Positions 1 through 6,481 of a stretch of DNA of 7,389 nt are shown here, in pieces. The position numbers and the translations under genes were made by a program. The notes under the pieces were generated by a model, which was not told the origin of the DNA, ran no database searches, and saw only the letters and a list, made by a program, of their open reading frames with translations. Position 1 is the stretch's first letter, and each line of letters opens with the position of its first letter. The DNA is from Omnitrophica WOR_2 bacterium RBG_13_41_10 (GTDB lineage Bacteria > Omnitrophota > Gorgyraeia > Gygaellales > Profunditerraquicolaceae): contig MHGH01000015.1 of NCBI GenBank assembly GCA_001805465.1, positions 1,193-8,581 of the forward strand, given 5' to 3'.

Positions 1-638
1 CACGCGCCAGCGGCCATCGCGAAGGCACCAAGAGGGTTAAAGAGATAGTAAAGGCTGCGGCTGAATTAGGAATTAAGGCAATAACTTTTTTTGCTTTTTC
101 TACGGAGAACTGGAACAGGCCCAAAAGAGAAATAGATATACTGATGCGTTATTTGAGCAACTTCTTGGAGCGCGAAATTAAAGAGTTGGATAAGAATAAC
201 ATCAGGTTTATGGTTATCGGAAGAAGGGAACCGCTCGCCCGGTATATCCAAGAAAAAATTAGAAAGGCAGAAGAAAAAACACGAGGCAATACTGGCCTCT
301 GTGTAGTTTTAGCTTTGAATTACGGCTCTAGGCAGGAAATAGTAGATGCGGCAAAACAATTCGCTGGCGAGGTTAAAGAAGGCAAGGCCGATTTAGATAG
401 CTTGGATGAAATATCTTTTGCTAAATATCTTTATACGCATAAGCTGCCGGATCCGGATCTATTGATCCGTACTAGTGGAGAGATGCGCATCAGTAATTTT
501 TTGCTTTGGCAGCTTTCTTACGCAGAATTATATTTTCCCCAAAAATATTGGCCAGATTTTAAGAAGGCGGATCTTGAAAAAGCCATAAAGGTATATCAAA
601 AAAGAGAACGCAGGTTTGGTAAAATAAATGTTAAATAA
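1..638 (+). CDS. uppS: Isoprenyl transferase (undecaprenyl diphosphate synthase), 5' partial
   Basis: Cis-prenyltransferase that adds isopentenyl units to farnesyl diphosphate, giving the C55 carrier lipid for peptidoglycan and other envelope polymers. The frame is open from base 3 and gives 211 codons before the TAA at 636-638. The ATG at 144 is only an internal Met: conserved family sequence lies upstream of it, with GHR at visible residues 4-6 and AFSTENWNRP at 31-40. Further on, PDLLIRTSGE followed by RISNFLLWQ and ELYF is the classical UppS C-terminal signature that binds isopentenyl diphosphate, and the protein ends with the usual RERRFG. The N-terminal DGNGRWA segment with the catalytic Asp lies before the window; by comparison with E. 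coli UppS roughly 25-40 residues are missing. The 3' end overlaps cdsA by 11 bases. Its neighbours dxr and ispG make its substrate. The family assignment is very secure; C55 chain length is inferred. Confidence 0.96.
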   Translation, partial: RASGHREGTKRVKEIVKAAAELGIKAITFFAFSTENWNRPKREIDILMRYLSNFLEREIKELDKNNIRFMVIGRREPLARYIQEKIRKAEEKTRGNTGLCVVLALNYGSRQEIVDAAKQFAGEVKEGKADLDSLDEISFAKYLYTHKLPDPDLLIRTSGEMRISNFLLWQLSYAELYFPQKYWPDFKKADLEKAIKVYQKRERRFGKINVK

Positions 639-1422
639 GAGAATAGTTAGTTCGCTCATACTTTTTTTCTTCATTTTAGCGACCATGTTTGTGGATTGGC
701 TGACAGCAGTGGTGGTGATCATTTTTACTATTGCCGGCCTCTATGAATTTTTTACCATGCTTGAGAATAAAGGTATTAGCATATACAAGTATTTCGGCAT
801 TGCCATGGGCACGATAATCCCTGTCTCGATATTGATGCGTTTTGAGCTTACTAAAACATGGGAGCTTTCATTTATAGTATTGGCCTTGGTAATTTTAATG
901 TTAATGCAGTTTAGGCGCCGGGAAAATTCAGGAGCAATCGTAGGGATCTCAACCACTATATTCGGCGTACTTTATATTTCCTGGTTTTTAAGCTTTATGA
1001 TTAAGATTAGGTACCTTCCTTGCGGCCTGGGGCTTTTTGCTACGGTAATAATTATTACCAAATTGGGTGATATCGGGGCTTATTTAGTGGGAATGCGTTT
1101 TGGCAAGACCCCTCTTTTTCCGCGGATTAGCCCTAAAAAATCTATAGAAGGGGCAATCGGGGGTTTATTATTTAGCGTATTAGGAGCCTTAAGCTGTAAG
1201 GGGTTAATGGGCTTGGCTTACGTGCATCTTATTTTTATAGGGGTATTTTTAGGGATACTGGGCCAATTAGGAGATTTATCGGAATCTCTGATGAAACGTG
1301 ACTGTCAAATAAAAGATTCCAGCAACCTAGTTCCCGGTATAGGCGGGGTTTTAGATTTAGTTGATAGCTTGCTTTTTACCGCGCCGGCATTTTATTTTTA
1401 TATGAGCATCGTCTTAAGGTAA
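628..1422 (+). CDS. cdsA: Phosphatidate cytidylyltransferase (CDP-diacylglycerol synthase)
   Basis: Integral membrane enzyme that converts phosphatidic acid and CTP to CDP-diacylglycerol, the precursor of bacterial phospholipids. At 264 residues it has normal family length. It is strongly hydrophobic, with membrane segments around residues 8-37, 55-70, 79-94, 103-125, 132-152, 176-190, 198-214 and 247-262. Family motifs are KLGDIGAYLVG (145-155), FGK and ISPKKSIEG (167-175), GQLGD with ESLMKR (212-224), KDSSN (229-233) and PGIGGVLDLVDS (236-247). The last block departs from the usual PGHGGxxDRxD: the His is Ile238 and the Arg is Leu244, while the acidic residues D230, D243 and D246 remain. 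The ATG at 628 lies inside uppS (11-base overlap), has no good Shine-Dalgarno sequence, and probably depends on translation arriving from uppS. The start fits the family's short basic N-terminus before the first membrane helix. Confidence 0.94.
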   Translation: MLNKRIVSSLILFFFILATMFVDWLTAVVVIIFTIAGLYEFFTMLENKGISIYKYFGIAMGTIIPVSILMRFELTKTWELSFIVLALVILMLMQFRRRENSGAIVGISTTIFGVLYISWFLSFMIKIRYLPCGLGLFATVIIITKLGDIGAYLVGMRFGKTPLFPRISPKKSIEGAIGGLLFSVLGALSCKGLMGLAYVHLIFIGVFLGILGQLGDLSESLMKRDCQIKDSSNLVPGIGGVLDLVDSLLFTAPAFYFYMSIVLR

Positions 1423-1434
1423 AAGTAAAAATTA

Positions 1435-2592
1435 ATGAAACATATTGCTATATTGGGTTCTACCGGTTCCATAGGGCAGAACACCTTAAATGTGGTTAGG
1501 GATTTAAAAAGAGGTTTTCGCATTGTAGCCTTAAGCACAAATTCCAACATCGCTATTTTATTGCGGCAGATCAAGGAATTTCATCCTGAATTTGTTTGCA
1601 TAAAAGATTTAGATGCGGCTTCGGCACTCAGGGCGCAGCTTAAAAATAAAAATGTCAAGATTTTGCTGGGAGAGGAAGGGTTAGAAGAGATAGCTCGCAA
1701 TAAAAAAATAGAACAAATTGTTTTAGCTATCAGCGGCTCAAGCGCCCTACGACCATTATTAAAAGCGCTGGACAGTGCTAAAAATATCGCTTTAGCTAAT
1801 AAAGAAGCATTGGTGATGGCAGGCCCGATTATCATGAATAAAGTAAAGAAAAATAAAGTAAATATTATTCCTATAGATAGCGAACAGTCAGCAATCTGGC
1901 AGTGTTTGGGGGAAGAGGAAATCGGCAAGATAAAGAACATCTATCTCACTGCCTCAGGCGGGCCGTTTAGGAATATCAGGGTAAGTGCATTAAAAAATAT
2001 TTCTATAAAGAGAGTGTTAAAACACCCCCGTTGGAAAATGGGTGAAAAAATCAGCGTGGATTGTGCTAATCTGATGAATAAGGGTTTGGAGGTATTGGAG
2101 GCAATGGCTTTATTCGGCCTAGGGGTTGATAAGATAAAGGTTATTATACATCCAGAGGCCGTTATCCATTCTATGGTTGAGTTTGTTGACGGAGTAATTA
2201 TGGCGCAATTATCAGTGACCGATATGCGTATACCTATACAATACGCCCTTTCTTATCCAGAAAGGCGAAAGACAAAACTGGCGAGCCTTGATTTTTTTAA
2301 ATTAAAAAGCCTTAATTTCTATAAGCCCGACTTAAATCGGTTTCCCTGTTTAAGATTAGCTTACAGGGCAGCTAGAGAGAGAGGCACCATGCCCTGTGTT
2401 TTAAATGCTGCTAACGAGATTAGCGTAGAGGCATTTTTAAACAACAGATTAGATTTTTCTTATATCCCGCAAGTTATCCTAAAGGTAATGGACAGGCATA
2501 AGAAGGTGAAAAATCCTAATCTTGGCGATATCTTCAAAGCAGATTTGTGGGCAAAGAATGAATCCCGTAGCATTATTAACAACATGAACTAA
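1435..2592 (+). CDS. dxr: 1-deoxy-D-xylulose 5-phosphate reductoisomerase
   Basis: Cytosolic enzyme of the MEP isoprenoid pathway that rearranges and reduces DXP to 2-C-methyl-D-erythritol 4-phosphate with NADPH and a divalent metal. The 385 residues match the usual length. The NADPH-binding motif GSTGSIG is at residues 8-14. ALANKEALVMAG is at 119-130. The metal ligands are in PIDSEQSA (D148, E150) and KGLEV (E219). Other conserved blocks are TASGGPFR (172-179), the substrate-loop region HPRWKMG (197-203), HPEAVIHSMVE (239-249), DMRIPIQYAL (263-272) and LNAANEISV (323-331). All expected catalytic residues appear present. The ATG at 1435 begins right at the Rossmann strand, as in homologues. 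It lies 12 bases after cdsA; a weak AAGG at 1416-1419 is the only Shine-Dalgarno-like stretch and is too distant to be convincing. The stop is 2 bases before rseP. Confidence 0.98.
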   Translation: MKHIAILGSTGSIGQNTLNVVRDLKRGFRIVALSTNSNIAILLRQIKEFHPEFVCIKDLDAASALRAQLKNKNVKILLGEEGLEEIARNKKIEQIVLAISGSSALRPLLKALDSAKNIALANKEALVMAGPIIMNKVKKNKVNIIPIDSEQSAIWQCLGEEEIGKIKNIYLTASGGPFRNIRVSALKNISIKRVLKHPRWKMGEKISVDCANLMNKGLEVLEAMALFGLGVDKIKVIIHPEAVIHSMVEFVDGVIMAQLSVTDMRIPIQYALSYPERRKTKLASLDFFKLKSLNFYKPDLNRFPCLRLAYRAARERGTMPCVLNAANEISVEAFLNNRLDFSYIPQVILKVMDRHKKVKNPNLGDIFKADLWAKNESRSIINNMN

Positions 2593-2594
2593 AA

Positions 2595-3677
2595 ATGTTA
2601 ACCTTTATCCTGTTTTTATTAATGTTGGGCGTTTTAATAATCGTGCATGAATTTGGGCACTACATTATGGCCAAAAAATGCAAAGTAAGGGTAGAAAAAT
2701 TTTCTTTGGGTTTCGGGCCTACCCTCTTGAGCAAGAAAGGCAATGAAACAGAATATAGCCTTAATGCCATACCCTTAGGCGGATTTGTAAAATTAGCAGG
2801 CGATAACTTAGAAGAATATAAAGGCCACAGTTACGAATATTATTCCAAGCCCCCTAGGCAGCGTGCGGCGATCATCTTTTTCGGCCCCTTTTTAAATTAC
2901 CTCTTGGGCCTTTTATGTTTTTGGTTGATATTTTATGCAGGCTACCCTACGCTTACCACCAAGGTGGGAGGCCTGATAGATGGTTTTGGGGCAAAAGAAG
3001 CGGGATTAAAAGTTGGCGATAAAATCGTGGCAATAGACGGTAAAAAAATAGCCTTTTGGGAAGAAATGCAGAAGATTGTACAGGCAAAAAAAACAAATAC
3101 CCTGGTCAACCTTTCTATTTTACGGGATGGCAAAGAGCAATCTATAGAGGTTAAAATTAAAGAAAAGGAATTAAGCGACCAATTAGGCCAAAAGAATAGC
3201 GTAGGGCTTATCGGGATAACACCCTTTGATGAAATCATAAAAGTAAAACACGGTCCTTTGGAATCTTTTGGTTTAGCCATAAATAAGACCATAGATTTAA
3301 CTGTTATGACTTATAAGGCCATCTGGCGGATGATCAAAGGAAAGCTGCCTTTACGCGAATCTGTAACCGGGCCGCTGGGAATTTTTTTTATTACTTCTAA
3401 AGTAAGAAGCTTAGGTATAATTGCTATCTTGCATTTGGTGGCGGTATTAAGCGTAAGTTTGGCTATTTTTAACCTTATACCTTTTCCTGTATTAGACGGA
3501 GGGCATATTTTACTGTTGGGCATTGAGAAAATAAGAGGCAAGACCTTAAGTGTCAAAACAGAGCGTATCTTAAGCCAAATCGGATTTAGCGTGATTATCT
3601 CTTTGGCATTGCTCGTAACTTATAATGATTTGCTAAGATTTTTCGGAGATAAAATAACAAAATTGATAACTAAATAA
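2595..3677 (+). CDS. rseP: RIP metalloprotease, RseP/RasP-like site-2 protease
   Basis: Membrane-embedded zinc protease that cleaves transmembrane substrates, typically anti-sigma factors and remnant signal peptides. The 360-residue protein has the M50 zinc motif HEFGH at residues 18-22 in its first membrane helix and the third ligand in NLIPFPVLDGGH (293-304, Asp301). A single PDZ domain covers about 118-195, with GLIDGFGAKEAGLKVGD and IDGKKI as its recognisable core. Membrane segments are near 3-25, 92-115, 275-297 and 328-346. One PDZ domain resembles Bacillus RasP more than the two-PDZ E. coli RseP. No anti-sigma factor or sigma factor is encoded nearby, so the substrate is unknown; the position in the uppS-cdsA-dxr cluster is the standard one for the family. 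It starts 2 bases after the dxr stop without a Shine-Dalgarno sequence, and its TAA overlaps the ispG ATG by one base. Confidence 0.96.
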   Translation: MLTFILFLLMLGVLIIVHEFGHYIMAKKCKVRVEKFSLGFGPTLLSKKGNETEYSLNAIPLGGFVKLAGDNLEEYKGHSYEYYSKPPRQRAAIIFFGPFLNYLLGLLCFWLIFYAGYPTLTTKVGGLIDGFGAKEAGLKVGDKIVAIDGKKIAFWEEMQKIVQAKKTNTLVNLSILRDGKEQSIEVKIKEKELSDQLGQKNSVGLIGITPFDEIIKVKHGPLESFGLAINKTIDLTVMTYKAIWRMIKGKLPLRESVTGPLGIFFITSKVRSLGIIAILHLVAVLSVSLAIFNLIPFPVLDGGHILLLGIEKIRGKTLSVKTERILSQIGFSVIISLALLVTYNDLLRFFGDKITKLITK

Positions 3678-4741
3678 TGAAAATCGTAAGGCGCAAAACC
3701 AAGATTATTAAAATCGGCGATATCCCTATAGGCGGCAGTTTTCCTATTGCCATACAGTCTATGGCCAAGACTAAAACCGCGGATGTAGATAATACAACAA
3801 GAGAGATTAAGGAATTGGAAAGCGCTGGCTGCGAGATTGTGCGTTTAGCAATAAAGGATAAACTAGATGCCCAAGCAATAAAAAAGATAAAACAGCATTG
3901 CCATATACCAATCGTAGCAGATATACACTTTGATTGGCAACTGGCTATAGAGGCAATAGAAAACGGTGCAGATAAAATCAGGCTTAATCCGGGAAATATC
4001 TATAAAAAAGACCAGATTAGAAAAGTGGTAGCTAGCCTTAAGTCAGCTAAAATACCTTTACGTATCGGTGTAAATTCCGGTTCAGTAAGAGACTTAAATT
4101 CTAAAAGATTAAGCATGGCAGATAGATTAGTAGAGGGTGCTTTAACTTATGCCAAAATAATAGAAAAACTAAAATTCTCTGATCTAGTGATTTCCCTGAA
4201 GGCCTCTAGTGTGTTAGATACCCTGGAAGCTTATCGTAAAATTTCTTCTCTTTGCGAATACCCCTTGCATCTGGGGGTTACAGCTACAGGCTTAGCTATG
4301 GAGGGTATTGTCAAATCTTCTGTGGCAATCGGAGCTTTACTCTTAGAAGGGATAGGCGATACCTTAAGAGTGTCTTTGACCGATAAGTCCCTAGAGGAAG
4401 TTAAGGCAGCTAAGGCTATTCTAAAGGCGTTAGGTTTAAGAAAGTTTGGCCCAGAGATTATTAGTTGCCCTACCTGCGGCCGCTGTGAAATAGATTTAAT
4501 AAAAATAGTTAAAGAATTAGAAGATAAGCTCTGTACTCTGTATTCTGTACTCGGTACTAAACCCATAAAAATAGCGATAATGGGTTGCGTAGTTAACGGC
4601 CCCGGTGAAGCCAAGGAAGCAAATATCGCTGTAGCCTTTGGCAGGAAAGAAGGATTACTTTTTAAAGAGGGTGAGGCCGTAAGAAAAATTCCTCTGGCTA
4701 ATTGTGTAGACGCTATATTAAAAGAATTAGCTAAATTGTAA
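3677..4741 (+). CDS. ispG: 4-hydroxy-3-methylbut-2-enyl diphosphate synthase (flavodoxin/ferredoxin)
   Basis: Penultimate enzyme of the MEP pathway; a 4Fe-4S protein that reductively converts methylerythritol cyclodiphosphate to HMBPP. The 354 residues match the compact bacterial form (TIM barrel plus C-terminal cluster domain, without the extra insert of plant and some bacterial enzymes). The barrel shows SMAKTKTADVDNT (28-40), IVADIHFD (79-86), IRLNPGNI (101-108) and GVNSGSV (131-137). Cluster ligands are C264 and C267 in CPTCGR, C304 in IMGCVVNGPGE, and E311. An additional Cys270 follows directly (CGRC). The loop between the second and third cysteine is 37 residues apart against 32 in E. 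coli IspG, and the extra part is encoded by a 7-base tandem repeat at 4529-4558. Translation starts at a TAATG junction with rseP, without a Shine-Dalgarno sequence, which suggests reinitiation. Its location next to dxr and uppS groups isoprenoid synthesis genes. Confidence 0.97.
   Translation: MKIVRRKTKIIKIGDIPIGGSFPIAIQSMAKTKTADVDNTTREIKELESAGCEIVRLAIKDKLDAQAIKKIKQHCHIPIVADIHFDWQLAIEAIENGADKIRLNPGNIYKKDQIRKVVASLKSAKIPLRIGVNSGSVRDLNSKRLSMADRLVEGALTYAKIIEKLKFSDLVISLKASSVLDTLEAYRKISSLCEYPLHLGVTATGLAMEGIVKSSVAIGALLLEGIGDTLRVSLTDKSLEEVKAAKAILKALGLRKFGPEIISCPTCGRCEIDLIKIVKELEDKLCTLYSVLGTKPIKIAIMGCVVNGPGEAKEANIAVAFGRKEGLLFKEGEAVRKIPLANCVDAILKELAKL
4529..4558 (+). repeat. Heptanucleotide tandem repeat (CTCTGTA x 4 plus CT) inside ispG
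   Basis: Four head-to-tail 7-base units: CTCTGTA, CTCTGTA, TTCTGTA and CTCGGTA, followed by a partial CT. Two units are identical and the other two differ from them by one base each. Because 7 is not a multiple of 3, successive units are read in different frames; together they encode ispG residues L285 to T294, in the loop just before the KPIKIAIMGC strand that bears a cluster ligand. I see no other array of this unit in the window. Confidence 0.85.
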
Positions 4742-4746
4742 GAAGG
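4741..4746 (+). promoter_or_regulatory. Ribosome binding site of proS
   Basis: AGAAGG lies 10 bases before the proS ATG at 4757 and overlaps the last base of the ispG stop codon. It is a moderate match to the Shine-Dalgarno consensus and supports the chosen start, which begins with the usual ProRS N-terminus (MLWSKDFIPTLKE). Confidence 0.55.
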
Positions 4747-4756
4747 CTGGATAAAA

Positions 4757-6007
4757 ATGCTTTGGTCAAAAGATTTCATACCTACTTTAAAAGAGATACC
4801 TCAGGATGCGGAGTCTATTAGCCATCAATTAATGCTGCGCGCAGGCCTGGTGCGTATGCTCATGGCTGGGGTTTATTCATACTTACCTTTAGGCCTAAGA
4901 GTACTCAATAATATTGAAAATATAATCCGTCAGGAAATGAACGCCGCCGGGGCAAGCGAATTATTGCTTCCCGCCCTACAACCGCAAGAGTTATGGCTAA
5001 AATCAAAGCGGGATAATGAGATGGGTGAAGTAATGATACGCTTTGTTGACCGCAAGAACAGGCATATATGCTTAGGCCCCACCCATGAAGAGGTTATTAC
5101 AGACTTAATCAAGGGCCATATTTCTTCTTATAGGCAATTGCCCTTAGTTTTATATCAGATACAGACAAAATTCCGCGATGAGATACGGCCGCGCTTTGGA
5201 GTAGTCAGGGCCTGTGAATTCATCATGAAAGATGCTTATAGTTTTGATAAAGACGAGGATAGCCTGGATAAGAATTATGAAATAATGCACAAGGCCTACA
5301 GAAAAATATTTAAAAGGCTGGGCCTGGATTTTCTCACTACAGAAGCTGATCCGGGTGTTATGGGCGGAAATATGTCCCATGAATTTATGGTGCCGGCAGC
5401 CAGCGGTGAAGATTTAGTATGGTTATGCCCCAAATGCAAGTTGGTTAAGCCTTTTTTAGGAGAAAAAGAAGAAATCTGCCCTAAGTGCGGCAAGGGGTTA
5501 GAAAAAATCAATACTATTGAAGTAGGGCACATTTTTAAATTAGGGGCTAAATACAGCAGTTTATTGCAGGCAAATTTTATTGATGCCGATGGAAAAATTA
5601 AACCCATCATTATGGGTTGTTATGGTATAGGGGTTTCTAGATTAATAGCCGCTATCATTGAGCAGAATAACGATCAGTCCGGTATTATCTGGCCAATGGA
5701 AGTCAGCCCTTTTAAGGTAATTATATCGGCTTTAGATGTTAGCGAAAAAAAGATTATGCAAAAAGCCGCTCTTATTTACGAAAAACTCAATAGCCAAGGT
5801 ATTGAAGTATTATTTGATGACCGCGATGAGCGCGCAGGAGTAAAATTTAAAGATGCCGATCTTCTAGGTATAGCCCTTCAGATAATAATAGGAAAAGAAT
5901 CCCTGAAGAAAAATACTATTGAACTAAAGATAAGGCGTACCAATAAGAAAATAACAGCTAAAGAGGCAGATATTTTAAAACAGGTGAAGAAGATTATCAA
6001 TGGATAA
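4757..6007 (+). CDS. proS: Prolyl-tRNA synthetase lacking the INS editing domain
   Basis: Class II aminoacyl-tRNA synthetase that charges tRNA-Pro with proline. Motif 1 lies around residues 58-80, motif 2 is FRDEIRPRFG through EFIMKDAYSF (139-163), motif 3 is MGCYGIGVSRL (286-296), and the C-terminal anticodon-binding domain runs from about 317, with DDRDERAGVKFKDADLLGI (354-372). The motifs are of the bacterial type. At 416 residues it is about 150 shorter than the usual 570-residue bacterial enzyme: the YbaK-like INS domain, which deacylates Ala-tRNA-Pro, is missing between SGED (217) and IEVGHIF (254). In its place is a short linker with two cysteine pairs, C224/C227 and C241/C244, resembling a zinc ribbon. 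The reading frame is intact and the catalytic core complete, so this is not a broken gene. Motif 2 has RACEF where many homologues have a second Arg (R-x-R-E-F). It lies 15 bases after ispG and overlaps rimP by 8. Confidence 0.97.
   Translation: MLWSKDFIPTLKEIPQDAESISHQLMLRAGLVRMLMAGVYSYLPLGLRVLNNIENIIRQEMNAAGASELLLPALQPQELWLKSKRDNEMGEVMIRFVDRKNRHICLGPTHEEVITDLIKGHISSYRQLPLVLYQIQTKFRDEIRPRFGVVRACEFIMKDAYSFDKDEDSLDKNYEIMHKAYRKIFKRLGLDFLTTEADPGVMGGNMSHEFMVPAASGEDLVWLCPKCKLVKPFLGEKEEICPKCGKGLEKINTIEVGHIFKLGAKYSSLLQANFIDADGKIKPIIMGCYGIGVSRLIAAIIEQNNDQSGIIWPMEVSPFKVIISALDVSEKKIMQKAALIYEKLNSQGIEVLFDDRDERAGVKFKDADLLGIALQIIIGKESLKKNTIELKIRRTNKKITAKEADILKQVKKIING
5982..5987 (+). promoter_or_regulatory. 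Possible ribosome binding site of rimP
   Basis: AGGTGA, a good Shine-Dalgarno match, lies inside the proS 3' end, 12 bases before the rimP ATG at 6000. The spacing is longer than ideal. With the 8-base overlap of the two genes, coupled translation is probable either way. Confidence 0.4.
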
Positions 6008-6458
6008 GGATTATTTGCTAATTGAATTGAATGAGCTTATAGGCGATTATTTAAAGGAGCAGAGGCTGGACCTCGTTGAGTTTATTTACAGGCGTGAAGG
6101 TAAAAAATCTATCTTAAGAATCCTTGTGGACAAGCCCCAAGGAGGCATAACCCTAGATGAATGTGCTAGTCTTAATAATCGGATCGGTCTACTCTTAGAT
6201 GAGAAAGGCCTGTTACAGCAAAGTTATGCCTTAGAAGTTTGCTCTCCGGGTTTAGATAGGCCGCTAGAAACCGAAAAGGATTTTTTGCGCTGCCTAAATA
6301 AGCCCATAAAAATATTTCTTCAAGAACCCATCGAAGGTAAATGGGAGCCCGAGGGCCTAGTCACTAGAGTAGAAAATGATACTATATGTTTAGATATGGA
6401 CGGTTCGCTATTAAGCATACCTTTATTAAAAATCAGGAAGGCAAAACAAATATTATAA
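6000..6458 (+). CDS. rimP: Ribosome maturation factor RimP
   Basis: Cytosolic assembly factor that binds the 30S subunit precursor and helps its maturation. The 152 residues match the family length. The N-terminal alpha/beta domain (about 1-87) contains the segment LRILVDKPQGGITLDECASLN (residues 39-59) and ends in the signature LEVCSPGLDRPL (78-89), where the usual form is EVSSPGLDRPL; the Ser-to-Cys change is minor. The C-terminal SH3-like domain (about 90-152) has a KDFLRCLNKPIKI start and ends with the typical IRKAKQIL. The ATG at 6000 overlaps the end of proS by 8 bases. RimP directly before NusA is one of the most conserved gene pairs in bacteria, which strengthens the call. Confidence 0.95.
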   Translation: MDKDYLLIELNELIGDYLKEQRLDLVEFIYRREGKKSILRILVDKPQGGITLDECASLNNRIGLLLDEKGLLQQSYALEVCSPGLDRPLETEKDFLRCLNKPIKIFLQEPIEGKWEPEGLVTRVENDTICLDMDGSLLSIPLLKIRKAKQIL

Positions 6459-6471
6459 ATTATGTTTGATC

Positions 6472-6475
6472 GGAG
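6472..6475 (+). promoter_or_regulatory. Ribosome binding site of nusA
   Basis: GGAG lies 6 bases before the ATG at 6482. It is the best-placed Shine-Dalgarno sequence in the window and fixes the nusA start. It sits in the longest intergenic gap, 23 bases between rimP and nusA, suggesting that nusA initiates independently of upstream translation. Confidence 0.75.
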
Positions 6476-6481
6476 AATATT

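Noticed and set aside
454..469. Perfect 6-base stem CGGATC-TATT-GATCCG in uppS.
   Set aside because: It lies in the codons of the conserved PDLLIR motif, has no following T-tract, and is short enough to occur by chance.
144..638. A separate, short 164-residue UppS starting at the ATG at 144.
   Set aside because: Conserved UppS sequence (GHR, AFSTENWNRP) is encoded in the same frame upstream to base 3, so the Met is internal and the gene simply begins before the window.
4231..4779. Minus-strand open frame of 182 codons opposite ispG and the start of proS.
   Set aside because: It is antisense to a clearly conserved gene, has no recognisable motif and spans a gene junction; it is a shadow of the plus-strand coding frame. 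The other minus-strand open frames are rejected for the same reason.
5207..5219. Motif 2 of ProRS reads RACEF where many homologues have R-x-R-E-F, hinting at an inactivating change.
   Set aside because: The second Arg varies among bacterial ProRS as far as I recall, and the FRDE Arg/Glu, motif 3 and the anticodon-binding domain are intact, so loss of function is not supported.
5601..5618. Inverted repeat AACCCAT-CATT-ATGGGTT in proS, with the same arms at 4560-4586 in ispG (13-base loop).
   Set aside because: Both copies encode K-P-I followed by I-M-G-C, conserved peptides in each enzyme, so the shared arms follow from codon choice. No T-tract follows and both are inside genes, so no terminator is supported.
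6459..6481. Possible promoter or terminator between rimP and nusA.
   Set aside because: The gap is only 23 bases and contains just the ribosome binding site; no hairpin or convincing -35/-10 pair is visible.
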